NCBI GenBank assembly: GCA_902622795.1
Contig: CACNRD010000001.1
Location: forward strand, 62,001 to 126,000
Source: an uncultured Pelagibacteraceae bacterium
Lineage (GTDB): Bacteria; Pseudomonadota; Alphaproteobacteria; Pelagibacterales; Pelagibacteraceae
Length of the DNA: 64,000 nucleotides
Direction of reading: 5' to 3'
Shown one piece after another: positions 48,003 through 57,296 of this stretch. The first letter of the stretch is position 1. Every line of letters starts with the position of its first letter. The notes beneath the pieces are model-generated. The model saw only the letters and a program-made list of their open reading frames with translations. It searched no databases and was not told the origin of the DNA. A program made the translations under genes and the position numbers.

Positions 48003-48031
48003 TTGACAGGTTTTAAGATTACTTAAAAACC
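48003..48031 (+). promoter_or_regulatory. Candidate promoter/operator of the XRE regulator
   Basis: TTGACA at 48003-48008 is a perfect -35 hexamer, though no good -10 sits at ideal spacing. It abuts an imperfect inverted repeat, GGTTTTAAG (48009-48017) and CTTAAAAACC (48022-48031). Such a dyad over the promoter could be the regulator's own operator. The next gene starts at 48118. Confidence 0.3.
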
Positions 48032-48117
48032 CTTAAAAAAATAAAAAATTTTTCTATTGCAGAGGATTTAAATTTTCTATTCAATGAGTTTTTAAAATTT
48101 AATTAAGAGGGGTCTTA

Positions 48118-48489
48118 ATGGAAGATAATTTCAACAAACACTTAGGCAACAAGCTTAAGCTAAGAAGATTAGCTTTAGGTTTGACACAGACTAAAGTAGC
48201 AAAAGCAATCAACGTAACATTTCAACAAATTCAAAAATACGAAAAAGGTACTAATGGGGTAAGTTCAATTCGATTATTACAACTATCAAATTACTTAAAG
48301 GTTCCAATAAATTACTTTTTTGAAGATTTTTCAGAATACTTAATTAATTTAGAAAAATCACAAGAAGGTCATATGAATGTGAATTATAATTTTTTAACAA
48401 AATTATATTCTGAGTTAACAGCTGATCAAAAATTAAAATTTAATAAATCTTTACAGATTTCTTCAGTTGGAATTTCAAAAACCGGCTAA
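48118..48489 (+). CDS. XRE-family helix-turn-helix transcriptional regulator
   Basis: A 123-residue regulator with one Cro/CI-type helix-turn-helix at residues 8-65 (LGNKLKLRRLALGLTQTKVAKAINVTFQQIQKYEKGTNGV). FQQxQKYEKGxN is the pattern of a widespread alphaproteobacterial XRE group. The C-terminal 50 residues are helical with no known domain. A strong GAGGGG ribosome-binding sequence precedes the ATG. It follows aapP but is probably transcribed separately. Its target is unknown; a role in aap regulation is only a guess from proximity. Confidence 0.88.
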   Translation: MEDNFNKHLGNKLKLRRLALGLTQTKVAKAINVTFQQIQKYEKGTNGVSSIRLLQLSNYLKVPINYFFEDFSEYLINLEKSQEGHMNVNYNFLTKLYSELTADQKLKFNKSLQISSVGISKTG

Positions 48490-48563
48490 ATTAAAATTTA
48501 GTTAAGACCCGTAAATAAATTTTATAATTTTATATTTTATATTTGTTAATAAGAAACTTTTTT

Positions 48564-48639
48564 TGGCTCCTCGGGCAGGACTCGAACCTGCGACCAATTG
48601 ATTAACAGTCAACTGCTCTACCAACTGAGCTACCGAGGA
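48564..48639 (-). tRNA. tRNA-Asn (anticodon GUU)
   Basis: A 76-base cloverleaf on the minus strand: acceptor TCCTCGG/CCGAGGA, D-stem GCTC/GAGC, anticodon loop CTGTTAA (anticodon GTT), and T-arm GCAGG-TTCGAGT-CCTGC. Discriminator G, with CCA encoded. It lies 49 bases downstream of tRNA-Cys, likely in the same transcript. Confidence 0.96.
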
Positions 48640-48688
48640 ATGTAAAAAAGCAACTTACTTTTTTTTATAACTAAAACAAGATTTATTT

Positions 48689-48762
48689 TGGAGGCAACGC
48701 CCGGAATCGAACCGGGATACAAGGATTTGCAATCCTCTGCGTAACCATTCCGCCACGTTGCC
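48689..48762 (-). tRNA. tRNA-Cys (anticodon GCA)
   Basis: A 74-base cloverleaf on the minus strand: acceptor GGCAACG/CGTTGCC, anticodon stem AGGAT/ATCCT with loop TTGCAAA (anticodon GCA), and T-arm CCCGG-TTCGATT-CCGGG. Discriminator T (U), as expected for tRNA-Cys, and CCA encoded. The remaining bases of the 48490-48887 gap hold only the valS promoter region and no other gene that I can see. Confidence 0.96.
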
Positions 48763-48841
48763 ATCATATTTTTTGACTTATAGCTACAGATGCCTTTTTA
48801 TATTAAATATTTTTCATTAGTCTATTAAATAACGATAGAAA

Positions 48842-48876
48842 TTGATTATTGTTAATTTGGATTATTAAATTATAAA
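48842..48876 (+). promoter_or_regulatory. Candidate valS promoter
   Basis: Two overlapping possibilities exist: TTGATT (48842-48847) with TTAAAT (48865-48870), spacing 17; or TTGTTA (48849-48854) with TATAAA (48871-48876), spacing 16. Either would start transcription within about 12 bases of the valS ATG at 48888, and no Shine-Dalgarno sequence is visible there. Confidence 0.35.
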
Positions 48877-48887
48877 CTTTAAAATCC

Positions 48888-51515
48888 ATGAGTAACGATA
48901 AATATATACATTCTGATGTTGAAGATAGAATTTATTCTTATTGGGAAAAAAATGGTCTTTTTAAACCTAAAGAAAATACTAAAAAATTTTCAATAGTAAT
49001 ACCTCCACCAAATGTAACTGGCAGTCTTCATATGGGCCATGCTCTAAATAATTCTATTCAAGATTTATTGGTTCGATATCATCGTATGAATAATTACGAA
49101 ACTTTATGGCAACCAGGAACTGATCATGCTGGTATCGCTACCCAAGCCTTAGTTGAGAAAAAACTTAGTTCTGAAAAAATTGATAAAAATGAAATTGGTA
49201 GGGAAAAATTCATTGAAAAAGTTTGGGAGTGGAAAGAGCAATATGGGGACATTATTATTAATCAATTGAAAAAACTTGGTTGTTCTTGTGATTGGTCGAG
49301 AAATGCATTCACGATGGATGAAAATTTATCAAAATCAGTAATAAAGGTTTTTGTTGATCTATATAATAAAGGTTTAATTTATAAGGATAAAAAATTAGTA
49401 AATTGGGATACTGTTTTAAAAACAGCTATTTCAGATTTAGAAGTTGATCAAAGAGAAGTAAATTCAAAAATTTATTATATTAAATATCCAATTGATGGAA
49501 CGGATGAATTTATAACTATTGCAACTACAAGACCTGAAACAATGCTGGGTGATACGGCAATAGCTGTAAATCCAAAAGATGATCGTTTTAAATCTTTTGT
49601 TGGCAAAACTGTTACAATCCCAATTGTTGGAAGAAAAATAAAAATTATAGAAGATGATTATGCAGATCCTGAACAAGGAACAGGTGCTTTAAAAATAACT
49701 CCAGCTCATGACTTTAATGATTATGATGTAGGTCAAAGAAATAATCTTGAAATTATAAATATTTTTACTGAAGCAGGTAAAATTAATGAAAACGCACCTA
49801 AAGAATATGTTGGTATTGATAGATTTGAGGCAAGAAAAAGAATTTTAAAAGAATTAAAAGAAAAAGAGTTTTTTGATAAAGAAGAAAATATTAAAAATAA
49901 AGTTCCTTATGGAGATAGATCTAATTCAATCATTGAACCTTTTTTAACAGAACAATGGTTTGCGGATGCTGAAAAATTATCAGTAAAAGCAAAAGAAGTT
50001 GTTAATTCTAAAAAAACAAATTTCTTTCCAGAAAATTGGTCCAAAACTTATTTTCAATGGATGAACAATATAGAGCCTTGGTGTATTTCAAGACAGCTAT
50101 GGTGGGGACATCAAATACCTGCATGGTATGGTCCTGATGATAAAATTTTTGTTGCTTACAATGAAGATGAAGCAAAACAACTAGCTAAAAAACATTATAG
50201 TAAAGATGTTGAATTAAATAGAGATCCTGATGTTTTAGATACTTGGTTTTCATCTGGTCTTTGGCCTTTTGCAACACTTGGATGGCCTGATGACAAAAAG
50301 TTTGTTGAGAAGTTTTATCCAACATCAGTTTTAGTAACAGGTTTCGATATTATTTTCTTTTGGGTTGCAAGAATGATTATGTTTGGAACTGAATTTTTAA
50401 ACAAAGAACCTTTTAAAGATATTTATGTTCATGCTTTAGTTAGAGATGAAAAAGGACAAAAAATGTCTAAATCCAAAGGCAATGTTATTGATCCTTTAGA
50501 TTTAATTGAAAAATATAGTGCAGATGCTTTAAGATTTACGCTTCTATCAATGGCTTCTCCTGGAACTGATGTTAAACTTTCTGAAGATAGAGTTAAAGGT
50601 TATAGAAATTTCTTAAATAAACTATGGAATGCTAATAACTTTTTATTCACCAATGAATGTGATTTTAAAAATACAGATCAAATTCCAGAGTTAAAAGTTA
50701 ATATTAATAAATGGATATATTCAGAGTTAGCAGAAACTACTAATAAAATTGTTAAAAACTTAGAAGATTATCGATTTGATGAAGCAGCTAAAAATGCTTA
50801 TCAATTTACTTGGCATTCTTATTGTGACTGGTATCTAGAGCTTTCTAAAACAATTCTTTTTTCAGATGATGAAGACGCCAAAGAAGAGGTTAAAAAAGTT
50901 TCAGCTTACGTATTTAAACAAATACTAGTTTTATTACATCCATTTATTCCTTTTGTTACTGAAGAAATTTGGCTAAAAAATAAATTTGATAATAAAGGTA
51001 ATGACTTTTTAATGTTTAAAAATTGGATATCTGCAAAATCAACTAAAGACTCACACACAGATCAGGTAGAAAATATAATCAATATCATATCTGAGCTAAG
51101 ATCCTTTAAAAATGAGCTAAATGTAAGCCCTGGTTCATTTATAGACATCTCAATTAACAATATAAACAAAGATCAAAAGCAATTTGTTAGTTCAAATGAA
51201 ATAATTCTTAAAAAGTTAGGCCGAATAAACAATATCTTTAATGATGATTTAGATAAACCAGCTGCGACAATGGTTGTTTCAGGTGATTTATTTAAGATCT
51301 ATTTTGATAAAGATGTTGATTTAAAATTAATAAAGGAAAATTTAACTAGTAAACAAGAACGATTAGAACAAGAGATGCATAAGATATCTCAAAGACTAGA
51401 AAATAAAAGTTTTGTAGATAGGGCACCAAAAGAGATTGTTGAACAAGAAAAAACTAATTATAATAATTTAAAGAACGATGTTGATAAGATATCGATAACA
51501 ATAAAGGGTATATAA
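48888..51515 (+). CDS. valS: Valyl-tRNA synthetase
   Basis: Class I synthetase of 875 residues. The HIGH motif is in [17 protein letters not shown] near residue 45 and KMSKS is at 525-529. The editing domain includes [20 protein letters not shown]. The anticodon-binding domain follows, and the C-terminal coiled-coil arm (about 815-875, [26 protein letters not shown]) is complete. The gene overlaps ilvD by one base (TAATG), linking valine charging with valine/isoleucine synthesis in one operon. Confidence 0.96.
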   Translation: MSNDKYIHSDVEDRIYSYWEKNGLFKPKENTKKFSIVIPPPNVTGSLHMGHALNNSIQDLLVRYHRMNNYETLWQPGTDHAGIATQALVEKKLSSEKIDKNEIGREKFIEKVWEWKEQYGDIIINQLKKLGCSCDWSRNAFTMDENLSKSVIKVFVDLYNKGLIYKDKKLVNWDTVLKTAISDLEVDQREVNSKIYYIKYPIDGTDEFITIATTRPETMLGDTAIAVNPKDDRFKSFVGKTVTIPIVGRKIKIIEDDYADPEQGTGALKITPAHDFNDYDVGQRNNLEIINIFTEAGKINENAPKEYVGIDRFEARKRILKELKEKEFFDKEENIKNKVPYGDRSNSIIEPFLTEQWFADAEKLSVKAKEVVNSKKTNFFPENWSKTYFQWMNNIEPWCISRQLWWGHQIPAWYGPDDKIFVAYNEDEAKQLAKKHYSKDVELNRDPDVLDTWFSSGLWPFATLGWPDDKKFVEKFYPTSVLVTGFDIIFFWVARMIMFGTEFLNKEPFKDIYVHALVRDEKGQKMSKSKGNVIDPLDLIEKYSADALRFTLLSMASPGTDVKLSEDRVKGYRNFLNKLWNANNFLFTNECDFKNTDQIPELKVNINKWIYSELAETTNKIVKNLEDYRFDEAAKNAYQFTWHSYCDWYLELSKTILFSDDEDAKEEVKKVSAYVFKQILVLLHPFIPFVTEEIWLKNKFDNKGNDFLMFKNWISAKSTKDSHTDQVENIINIISELRSFKNELNVSPGSFIDISINNINKDQKQFVSSNEIILKKLGRINNIFNDDLDKPAATMVVSGDLFKIYFDKDVDLKLIKENLTSKQERLEQEMHKISQRLENKSFVDRAPKEIVEQEKTNYNNLKNDVDKISITIKGI

Positions 51516-53233
51516 TGGCAAAATTTAACAAGAAGAAACTTCCAAGTAGACATACATCATTAGGAGCAGATAGAGCTCCACATAGATCATTTTATTACGC
51601 AATGGGAGAAACCGAGAAAGATGTTGCTAAACCCTTTATTGGTGTGGTTTCTACATGGAATGAAGCCGCTCCTTGTAACATAGCATTAATGAGACAGGCT
51701 CAATCTGTTAAAAAAGGTGTCAGATCAAATGGAGGAACCCCAAGAGAATTTTGTACCATCACTGTTACCGATGGTATTGCTATGGGTCATGAAGGAATGA
51801 AATCCTCTTTAATATCAAGAGAAGTTATTGCGGACTCAGCAGAGCTTACTGTAAGAGGACATTGTTATGATGCATTAGTTGGTATTGCAGGATGTGATAA
51901 ATCTTTACCAGGATTAATGATGTCGATGGTTAGATTAAATGTTCCAAGTGTATTTATTTATGGAGGTTCAATTCTTCCAGGAAGATACAAAGGTAAAGAT
52001 GTAACAGTAGTTGATGTATTTGAAGCAGTTGGAAAACATTCCTCAGGTAAAATGTCAGCTGCAGAATTAAGAAAATTAGAATTAGTTGCTTGTCCTAGTG
52101 CTGGTGCTTGTGGAGGTCAATTTACTGCAAATACTATGGCCTGTGTATCTGAGGCTATTGGATTAGCGTTACCATATTCAGCAGGAACTCCAGCTCCATA
52201 TGAAGAAAGAGATAAGTATGCAAAAGAAAGCGGTAAAATGGTTATGCAACTTTTAAAAAAACAAATTAAGCCAAGAGATATAGTAACAAGAAAAGCTTTA
52301 GAAAATGCTGCAACAATAGTTGCTGCAACAGGTGGATCAACTAATGCTGGATTACATTTACCAGCAATTGCAAATGAAGCAGGAATTAAATTTGATTTAA
52401 TGGATGTTGCTAAAATTTTTAAAAGAACTCCTTATCTTGCTGATTTAAAACCAGGTGGAAAATATGTTGCAAAAGATATGTGGTTAGCAGGTGGTGTCCC
52501 AATGTTATTAAAAACTTTATATGAAGGTGGCTACATTCATGGTGATTGCATGACTGTTACTGGAAAAACAATGAAAGAAAATTTAAAAAATATTAAATTT
52601 AATCCTAAACAAAAAGTAATGAGATCTTACAAAGATCCATTATCACCAACAGGAGGTGTAGTTGGATTAAAAGGTAACTTAGCACCAGATGGAGCGATAG
52701 TAAAAGTTGCTGGATTAGCAAAATTACAATTTACTGGAAAAGCAAGATGCTTTGACAATGAAGAAAGTGCAATGAAAGCAGTTCAAAGCAAAAAGTATAA
52801 TGATGGTGATGTAATTATAATTAGATACGAAGGACCAGTAGGTGGTCCTGGTATGAGAGAAATGTTATCTACAACAGGTGCAATTTATGGACAGGGAAAA
52901 GGGGAGAAAGTAGCTCTTATAACTGATGGAAGGTTCTCTGGAGCTACCAGAGGCTTCTGTGTGGGTCATGTAGGCCCTGAGGCTGCCCTAGGAGGCCCTA
53001 TAGGCCTTTTACGTAATGGAGATATCATTGATATCGATGCCAAAAAAGGAACTATTAATGTCAGACTTTCTAAAAAAGAATTAGCTTCTAGAAAAAGAAA
53101 ATGGAGAGCTAGAAAATCTGATTTTGGATCTGGCACTTTATGGAAATATGCACAAACCGTTGGTCCAGCGTTTTTAGGCGCACCAACACACCCAGGTAAG
53201 AAAAAAGAAGTTAAGGATTATTCAGAGATTTAA
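51515..53233 (+). CDS. ilvD: Dihydroxy-acid dehydratase
   Basis: Iron-sulfur dehydratase in branched-chain amino-acid synthesis, giving the 2-keto acids of valine and isoleucine. Cluster and metal ligands lie in [18 protein letters not shown], and [16 protein letters not shown]-terminal [16 protein letters not shown] and [14 protein letters not shown] are diagnostic. At 572 residues it is normal. A stretch near 52921-53020 is unusually GC-rich with Gly-GGC and Pro-CCT codons unlike the rest. The stop overlaps the next gene by one base. Confidence 0.95.
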   Translation: MAKFNKKKLPSRHTSLGADRAPHRSFYYAMGETEKDVAKPFIGVVSTWNEAAPCNIALMRQAQSVKKGVRSNGGTPREFCTITVTDGIAMGHEGMKSSLISREVIADSAELTVRGHCYDALVGIAGCDKSLPGLMMSMVRLNVPSVFIYGGSILPGRYKGKDVTVVDVFEAVGKHSSGKMSAAELRKLELVACPSAGACGGQFTANTMACVSEAIGLALPYSAGTPAPYEERDKYAKESGKMVMQLLKKQIKPRDIVTRKALENAATIVAATGGSTNAGLHLPAIANEAGIKFDLMDVAKIFKRTPYLADLKPGGKYVAKDMWLAGGVPMLLKTLYEGGYIHGDCMTVTGKTMKENLKNIKFNPKQKVMRSYKDPLSPTGGVVGLKGNLAPDGAIVKVAGLAKLQFTGKARCFDNEESAMKAVQSKKYNDGDVIIIRYEGPVGGPGMREMLSTTGAIYGQGKGEKVALITDGRFSGATRGFCVGHVGPEAALGGPIGLLRNGDIIDIDAKKGTINVRLSKKELASRKRKWRARKSDFGSGTLWKYAQTVGPAFLGAPTHPGKKKEVKDYSEI

Positions 53234-54438
53234 TGAAAATTCGTCCAGTCATTTTATGTGGAGGTGCTGGAACTCGACTTTGGCCAAATTCTAAAAATCA
53301 TCAAGCAAAACAATTTATTGATTTTGGTAATTGGACATTACTTGGAAAAACATTAGAAAGAACAAAAGCATCAATTTATGATGCACCAATTATCAGCACT
53401 AATAAGAAATATTTAAAAGAGGTAAAAAAACACCTTAAGAAAAATAAGATTAAGAATTATAAAATTGTTTTAGAGCCTGCAAAAAGAAATACAGCTCCTG
53501 CTATTTTAAGCACTGCTTTAATAAAAGATATTCCTAACAATCAACCGTTAATGTTTTTTACAGCAGACCATTTGATTGAAAAGATGAGTGTTTTTAATAA
53601 AGCCATTAATAAAAATAAGACAAAATTAACTGACCAAAATATTTTCATATTTGGAATTAAACCAATCTCACCATCAAGCGAATATGGATATTTTGTAACC
53701 AAAAAAATTAAAGGAAATATTAATAAAGTAACAAAATTCATAGAAAAACCTAAAGAAAGTAGAGCAAAACAAGTAATTAAACAAAAAGGTTATTGGAATT
53801 CAGGAATGTTTTTTCTTCGAAAAGATTCAATAATTAATAACTTTAAAAAATATAATCCAAGTATTTACAGAAATTGTTTAAATTCAGTTAATAAAGCAAA
53901 ATATAAAGCTAATACTTACTATTTAAATAAAACCTCATTTATAAAAGCCACTGCTAAATCTTTTGATTATGCAATTTTAGAAAAAACCAAACAAATTAAC
54001 GCCATTAAATTAGATATTCCTTGGTCAGATCTTGGAAGCTGGAAAGAAATATTAAAGATGTATGACAAAAATAAAAACAAATTAGTTAAGAAAAAAAATA
54101 TTTTCCATCGTCCCTGGGGGAAATATACAAATTTATTCAATGGTAAAGAGTTCTTGATTAAAGAATTATTTGTTAAACCAAAAGGAATATTAAGTTTACA
54201 GAAACATCATCATCGAGCTGAACATTGGCTAGTTACACAAGGAAATCCCAAGATCACTTTAAATAAAGATAGTTTTATGAAAAAACCAAATGACCATATA
54301 TTTATACCACTACAATCAGTACATAGAATTCAAAACCCTGGAAAAAAACCTGTAAAAATAATGGAAGCTCAAATAGGATCAATACTTAAAGAAACAGATA
54401 TAGTTAGATACCAAGATTTTTATGGACGTGTGAAATAG
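53233..54438 (+). CDS. manC: Mannose-1-phosphate guanylyltransferase (with cupin domain)
   Basis: Forms GDP-mannose from mannose 1-phosphate and GTP for polysaccharide synthesis. The N-terminal nucleotidyltransferase has PVILCGGAGTRLWPNSKNHQAKQF. A C-terminal cupin domain (about 285-395; FHRPWGKYTNLFNGKEFLIKELFVKPKG, HHHRAEHWLVTQG, RIQNPGKKP) is the one found in AlgA/ManC type II enzymes and resembles phosphomannose isomerase. With 401 residues it is shorter than the usual 470, and isomerase activity is uncertain. It stands alone, without other sugar-nucleotide genes, in a valS-ilvD operon. It converges on the lipid kinase gene with a one-base gap. Confidence 0.85.
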   Translation: MKIRPVILCGGAGTRLWPNSKNHQAKQFIDFGNWTLLGKTLERTKASIYDAPIISTNKKYLKEVKKHLKKNKIKNYKIVLEPAKRNTAPAILSTALIKDIPNNQPLMFFTADHLIEKMSVFNKAINKNKTKLTDQNIFIFGIKPISPSSEYGYFVTKKIKGNINKVTKFIEKPKESRAKQVIKQKGYWNSGMFFLRKDSIINNFKKYNPSIYRNCLNSVNKAKYKANTYYLNKTSFIKATAKSFDYAILEKTKQINAIKLDIPWSDLGSWKEILKMYDKNKNKLVKKKNIFHRPWGKYTNLFNGKEFLIKELFVKPKGILSLQKHHHRAEHWLVTQGNPKITLNKDSFMKKPNDHIFIPLQSVHRIQNPGKKPVKIMEAQIGSILKETDIVRYQDFYGRVK

Positions 54439-54439
54439 A

Positions 54440-55330
54440 TTAAGCTGCTTTTAAAATATTAAATTTTCTTTCCGAAGACGAAACAACTATTTTTTTGTGC
54501 TCACCGAAATTATCACCATCAATTTGTACAGGTATGGAATTGCCCAGACCATCAAATTTAATTTCATTTACATGTATAGTAATCACAGATTTAGATTTAT
54601 CCAAATTTCCATATACAGCTATTAAATAGATATAATAAAGTAATTTATATCTTTTTAGATCCTTAAAAATATAGGTAGTAAATTTTTTATCAAATATATG
54701 AGTGTCTGTAATTTTATGGTGTCCAGCATAGTATTTACTATTTGAGCATAGCACCCAATCAGCAAATATATCCTCTTTATCTATTGATACTTTAATTTTT
54801 TTATTATTCATCGATAAAAATTTTTGGAAACCTTTGATACCAAAAATAACTTTACCTAGAATTTTCTTTAAATAAGCGTCAATAGAATTAACAATTTGAG
54901 CGTCCCATCCAATGCCTGCCATTAAAATAAAATATTTATCATTAATTTTAACCAAACACGTTTTATCATAATTATCTGAAGTAAGCGTATTTGCTATATG
55001 TTTTACATTTTTAGTCATACCTAATTCTGCTTGCAAAATATTAGCTGTACCAGCTGGAATATATCCAATTGCAAAATTATCATGGAGTTTGAAATTATTT
55101 TTTATTAATTCATTAATTGCAAAAGAAACGGAACCATCTCCGCCAGCAACTATCAATCTATCGTAGTTATTAATCTCAAAGTTTTTTATTATTTCAGAGG
55201 CTTCAGACTCATTGGATGTTTCAAATAAATCAACTTTGTGGTGATTTGATATTTCATCAACTATTTTTTTGATAAATTTTGACTTTTTTCCACCTGCTGA
55301 TTTCTTATTATATATAAGGCAAAATTTCAT
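54440..55330 (-). CDS. Diacylglycerol/lipid kinase family protein
   Basis: A 296-residue DAGK-catalytic-domain protein (YegS/DgkB-like), predicted to phosphorylate diacylglycerol or a related lipid at the inner membrane. The N-terminus MKFCLIYNKKSAGGKKS holds the conserved NxxSGG-like motif, and the nucleotide motif GGDGS is at 63-67, with IGYIPAGTANILQAELGM after it. I chose the ATG at 55330, where this motif starts; the longer open frame to 55423 would overlap the divergent gene. It is transcribed away from plcP and agt. In that setting it could recycle PlcP-released diacylglycerol to phosphatidate (inference). Confidence 0.85.
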   Translation of the reverse strand: MKFCLIYNKKSAGGKKSKFIKKIVDEISNHHKVDLFETSNESEASEIIKNFEINNYDRLIVAGGDGSVSFAINELIKNNFKLHDNFAIGYIPAGTANILQAELGMTKNVKHIANTLTSDNYDKTCLVKINDKYFILMAGIGWDAQIVNSIDAYLKKILGKVIFGIKGFQKFLSMNNKKIKVSIDKEDIFADWVLCSNSKYYAGHHKITDTHIFDKKFTTYIFKDLKRYKLLYYIYLIAVYGNLDKSKSVITIHVNEIKFDGLGNSIPVQIDGDNFGEHKKIVVSSSERKFNILKAA

Positions 55331-55348
55331 ATTTAATAATTCTGTAAC
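55331..55348 (+). promoter_or_regulatory. Possible Pho-box-like site before plcP
   Basis: ATTTAAT-AATT-CTGTAAC has the 7-4-7 layout of a PhoB site. The second half is close to CTGTMAY; the first is poor. TATTAA at 55361-55366 could be a matching -10 element for plcP. It adjoins the start codon of the divergent lipid kinase gene. Confidence 0.35.
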
Positions 55349-55413
55349 ATAAACATGCAGTATTAAATTTATGATTCTACTTATAATAGAATCACTAATT
55401 TTAACAAGAAAAT

Positions 55414-56250
55414 ATGAAAACAAAAAAATCTTTAATAACTTACAAAAGCTTATTTATATCCGATGTTCATTTAGGCACTAAAGGATGTCAGGCTGACAAA
55501 TTGCTAGAGTTTTTTAAATTTTCAAGGTCAGAAAATTTATACCTTGTAGGAGACATGATAGATGTCTGGGCTATGCAGAAAACGTTTTATTGGCCTCAAC
55601 AGCACAATGACGTAATCCAAAAAATTTTAAGAAAAGCAAGGCACGGTACTAAAGTATTTTATATAATTGGAAATCACGACGAGATTTTTAGAAAATTTAT
55701 ACCAATGCATTTTGGAGATATCAATATAGTTAACAGAGTTATTCATGAGACACCACTTGGAAAAAAATATCTTGTAGTCCACGGTGATGCTTGGGATGGC
55801 GTAATGAAATATGCAAAATGGTTATCTAAGTTAGGGTCAATTGCATATGAACTCTTACTTAAATTAAATATTGTTATAAATTTTTTTAGAAAACTAAGAG
55901 GAAAAAGTTATTGGTCTCTAGCAAAATTTTTAAAATACAAAGTTAAAAATGCAGTTAAATATATAGGTGAATATGAAAAAACAGTATCGGATTATGCAAA
56001 AAGAAAAAAATTTGATGGCATAATTTGCGGTCATATTCATCATGCAGAAGACCAAAATTTTAATGGTGTAAATTATTTGAATTGTGGTGACTGGGTAGAA
56101 TCTTGTACTGCACTAGCTGAAAAATATGATGGAACTTTTGAAATTATATATTGGGACAAGGTAAGAAACAATTTTGTTGCAGAGGATCAAGAAAAAGAAA
56201 AAGAAATTAGTAAATCAGATAAAATAGACGAATTAAAGAAAGCTTCTTAA
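55414..56250 (+). CDS. plcP: PlcP-type metallophosphoesterase (lipid remodelling)
   Basis: A calcineurin-like phosphoesterase of 278 residues. Metal ligands are visible: Asp17 and His19 in ISDVHLG, Asp47 in VGDMID, Asn87 and His88 in GNHDE, His123 in VVHGDAWD, and His207/His209 in CGHIHH. This subfamily is often labelled LpxH, but lpxI already serves the lipid A pathway here. Neighbouring agt, lipid kinase and pst genes match the PlcP-Agt pair reported in marine bacteria, where PlcP cuts phospholipid head groups during phosphate starvation to release diacylglycerol. The function is inferred from that context and the family. Confidence 0.78.
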   Translation: MKTKKSLITYKSLFISDVHLGTKGCQADKLLEFFKFSRSENLYLVGDMIDVWAMQKTFYWPQQHNDVIQKILRKARHGTKVFYIIGNHDEIFRKFIPMHFGDINIVNRVIHETPLGKKYLVVHGDAWDGVMKYAKWLSKLGSIAYELLLKLNIVINFFRKLRGKSYWSLAKFLKYKVKNAVKYIGEYEKTVSDYAKRKKFDGIICGHIHHAEDQNFNGVNYLNCGDWVESCTALAEKYDGTFEIIYWDKVRNNFVAEDQEKEKEISKSDKIDELKKAS

Positions 56251-56252
56251 GC

Positions 56253-57260
56253 GTGAAAATTCTAATCGTAACAGATGCATATTATCCACAAGTGAATGGT
56301 GTGGTTAGAACTTTGCATCAAACTGGAGAAATATTAAAATCCCAAGGTCACAACATAGAGTACATCACACCCCAACAATTTCTTACTGTTCCTATGCCAA
56401 AATATAATGAAATTAGATTATCATTAAATGTTTGGCCAAGAGTAAGTAATTTAATTAATGCGATAAAACCAGATGCAATACACATTGCAACCGAAGGTCC
56501 TTTAGGTTTTATGGCAAGAAGGCACTGTATTAAAAATGATTTAAAATTTACTACTAGCTTTCACACTAGATTTGATAAGTATATGAAACTTTACATGCCA
56601 ATCGTACCTGCAAAATGGTCAGAGAAGTTTTTATGTAATTTTCATAATAAAGCTGAAAGGATTTTAGTCACAACAGAGTCAATGAGAGAAGAACTAATAG
56701 CATTAGGGGTTGATAATAATAAAATGGTTACTTGGACAAGGGGTGGTAATCATGGAGCTTTTAAAAACCCAGTTAAAAGAGATTTACCTTACAAAAGACC
56801 CATATGGATTTATGTCGGAAGAGTGGCTGTTGAAAAAAATATCAAGGCTTTTTTAGATTTAGATTTAGAAGGTACAAAAGTTATCATTGGTAAAGGACCA
56901 GATTTAAATAATTTAAAAAAGAAGTTCCCAAAAGATATTTTTTTAGGTGAGAAAACAAATGGAGAATTAGCATCTCATTTTGCTTCTTCTGACGTTTTTG
57001 TTTTTCCAAGCAAAACAGATACTTTTGGTATTGTTGTCCTTGAGTCATTAAATTGTGGTACACCAGTTGCCGCTTATCCTGTTCCAGGTCCCAAAGATAT
57101 ATTAGGAGGAAGTAACATAGATACCCTAGATAATGATCTTAAAGCCTCCGCACTTAAGGCGTTAAAGATTAATAGAGAAGATTGTTTAGAATTTGCTAAA
57201 AAATATAGCTGGGAAGAAACAGCTAAAATATTCTTCGAAAATATTTCACCAAACAATTAG
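56253..57260 (+). CDS. agt: Agt-type GT4 glycosyltransferase
   Basis: A 335-residue GT-B glycosyltransferase of family GT4. The N-terminal acceptor part starts ILIVTDAYYPQVNGVVRTLHQTGEIL. The C-terminal nucleotide-sugar site has YVGRVAVEKNIKAFLD and SDVFVFPSKTDTFGIVVLESLNCGTPVAAYPVPGP with the conserved E-x7-E. Two bases separate it from plcP. In marine bacteria the homologous Agt adds a sugar to diacylglycerol, making phosphorus-free glycolipids under phosphate limitation. The start annotated is GTG at 56253, giving MKILIVTDAYYPQ. The sugar donated cannot be told from sequence. Confidence 0.8.
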   Translation: MKILIVTDAYYPQVNGVVRTLHQTGEILKSQGHNIEYITPQQFLTVPMPKYNEIRLSLNVWPRVSNLINAIKPDAIHIATEGPLGFMARRHCIKNDLKFTTSFHTRFDKYMKLYMPIVPAKWSEKFLCNFHNKAERILVTTESMREELIALGVDNNKMVTWTRGGNHGAFKNPVKRDLPYKRPIWIYVGRVAVEKNIKAFLDLDLEGTKVIIGKGPDLNNLKKKFPKDIFLGEKTNGELASHFASSDVFVFPSKTDTFGIVVLESLNCGTPVAAYPVPGPKDILGGSNIDTLDNDLKASALKALKINREDCLEFAKKYSWEETAKIFFENISPNN

Positions 57261-57296
57261 TACAGACATTCTTAATTTCATTTGTTAAAACAGATA

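Noticed and set aside
55331..55423. Longer N-terminus for the lipid kinase
   Set aside because: The extra 31 residues precede the conserved MKFCLIYNKKSAGG start and would overlap the divergent plcP start.
55414..56250. Calling this metallophosphoesterase LpxH (lipid A pathway)
   Set aside because: lpxI is present in the lpx operon and does that step; the neighbours agt, lipid kinase and phoR/pst fit PlcP better.
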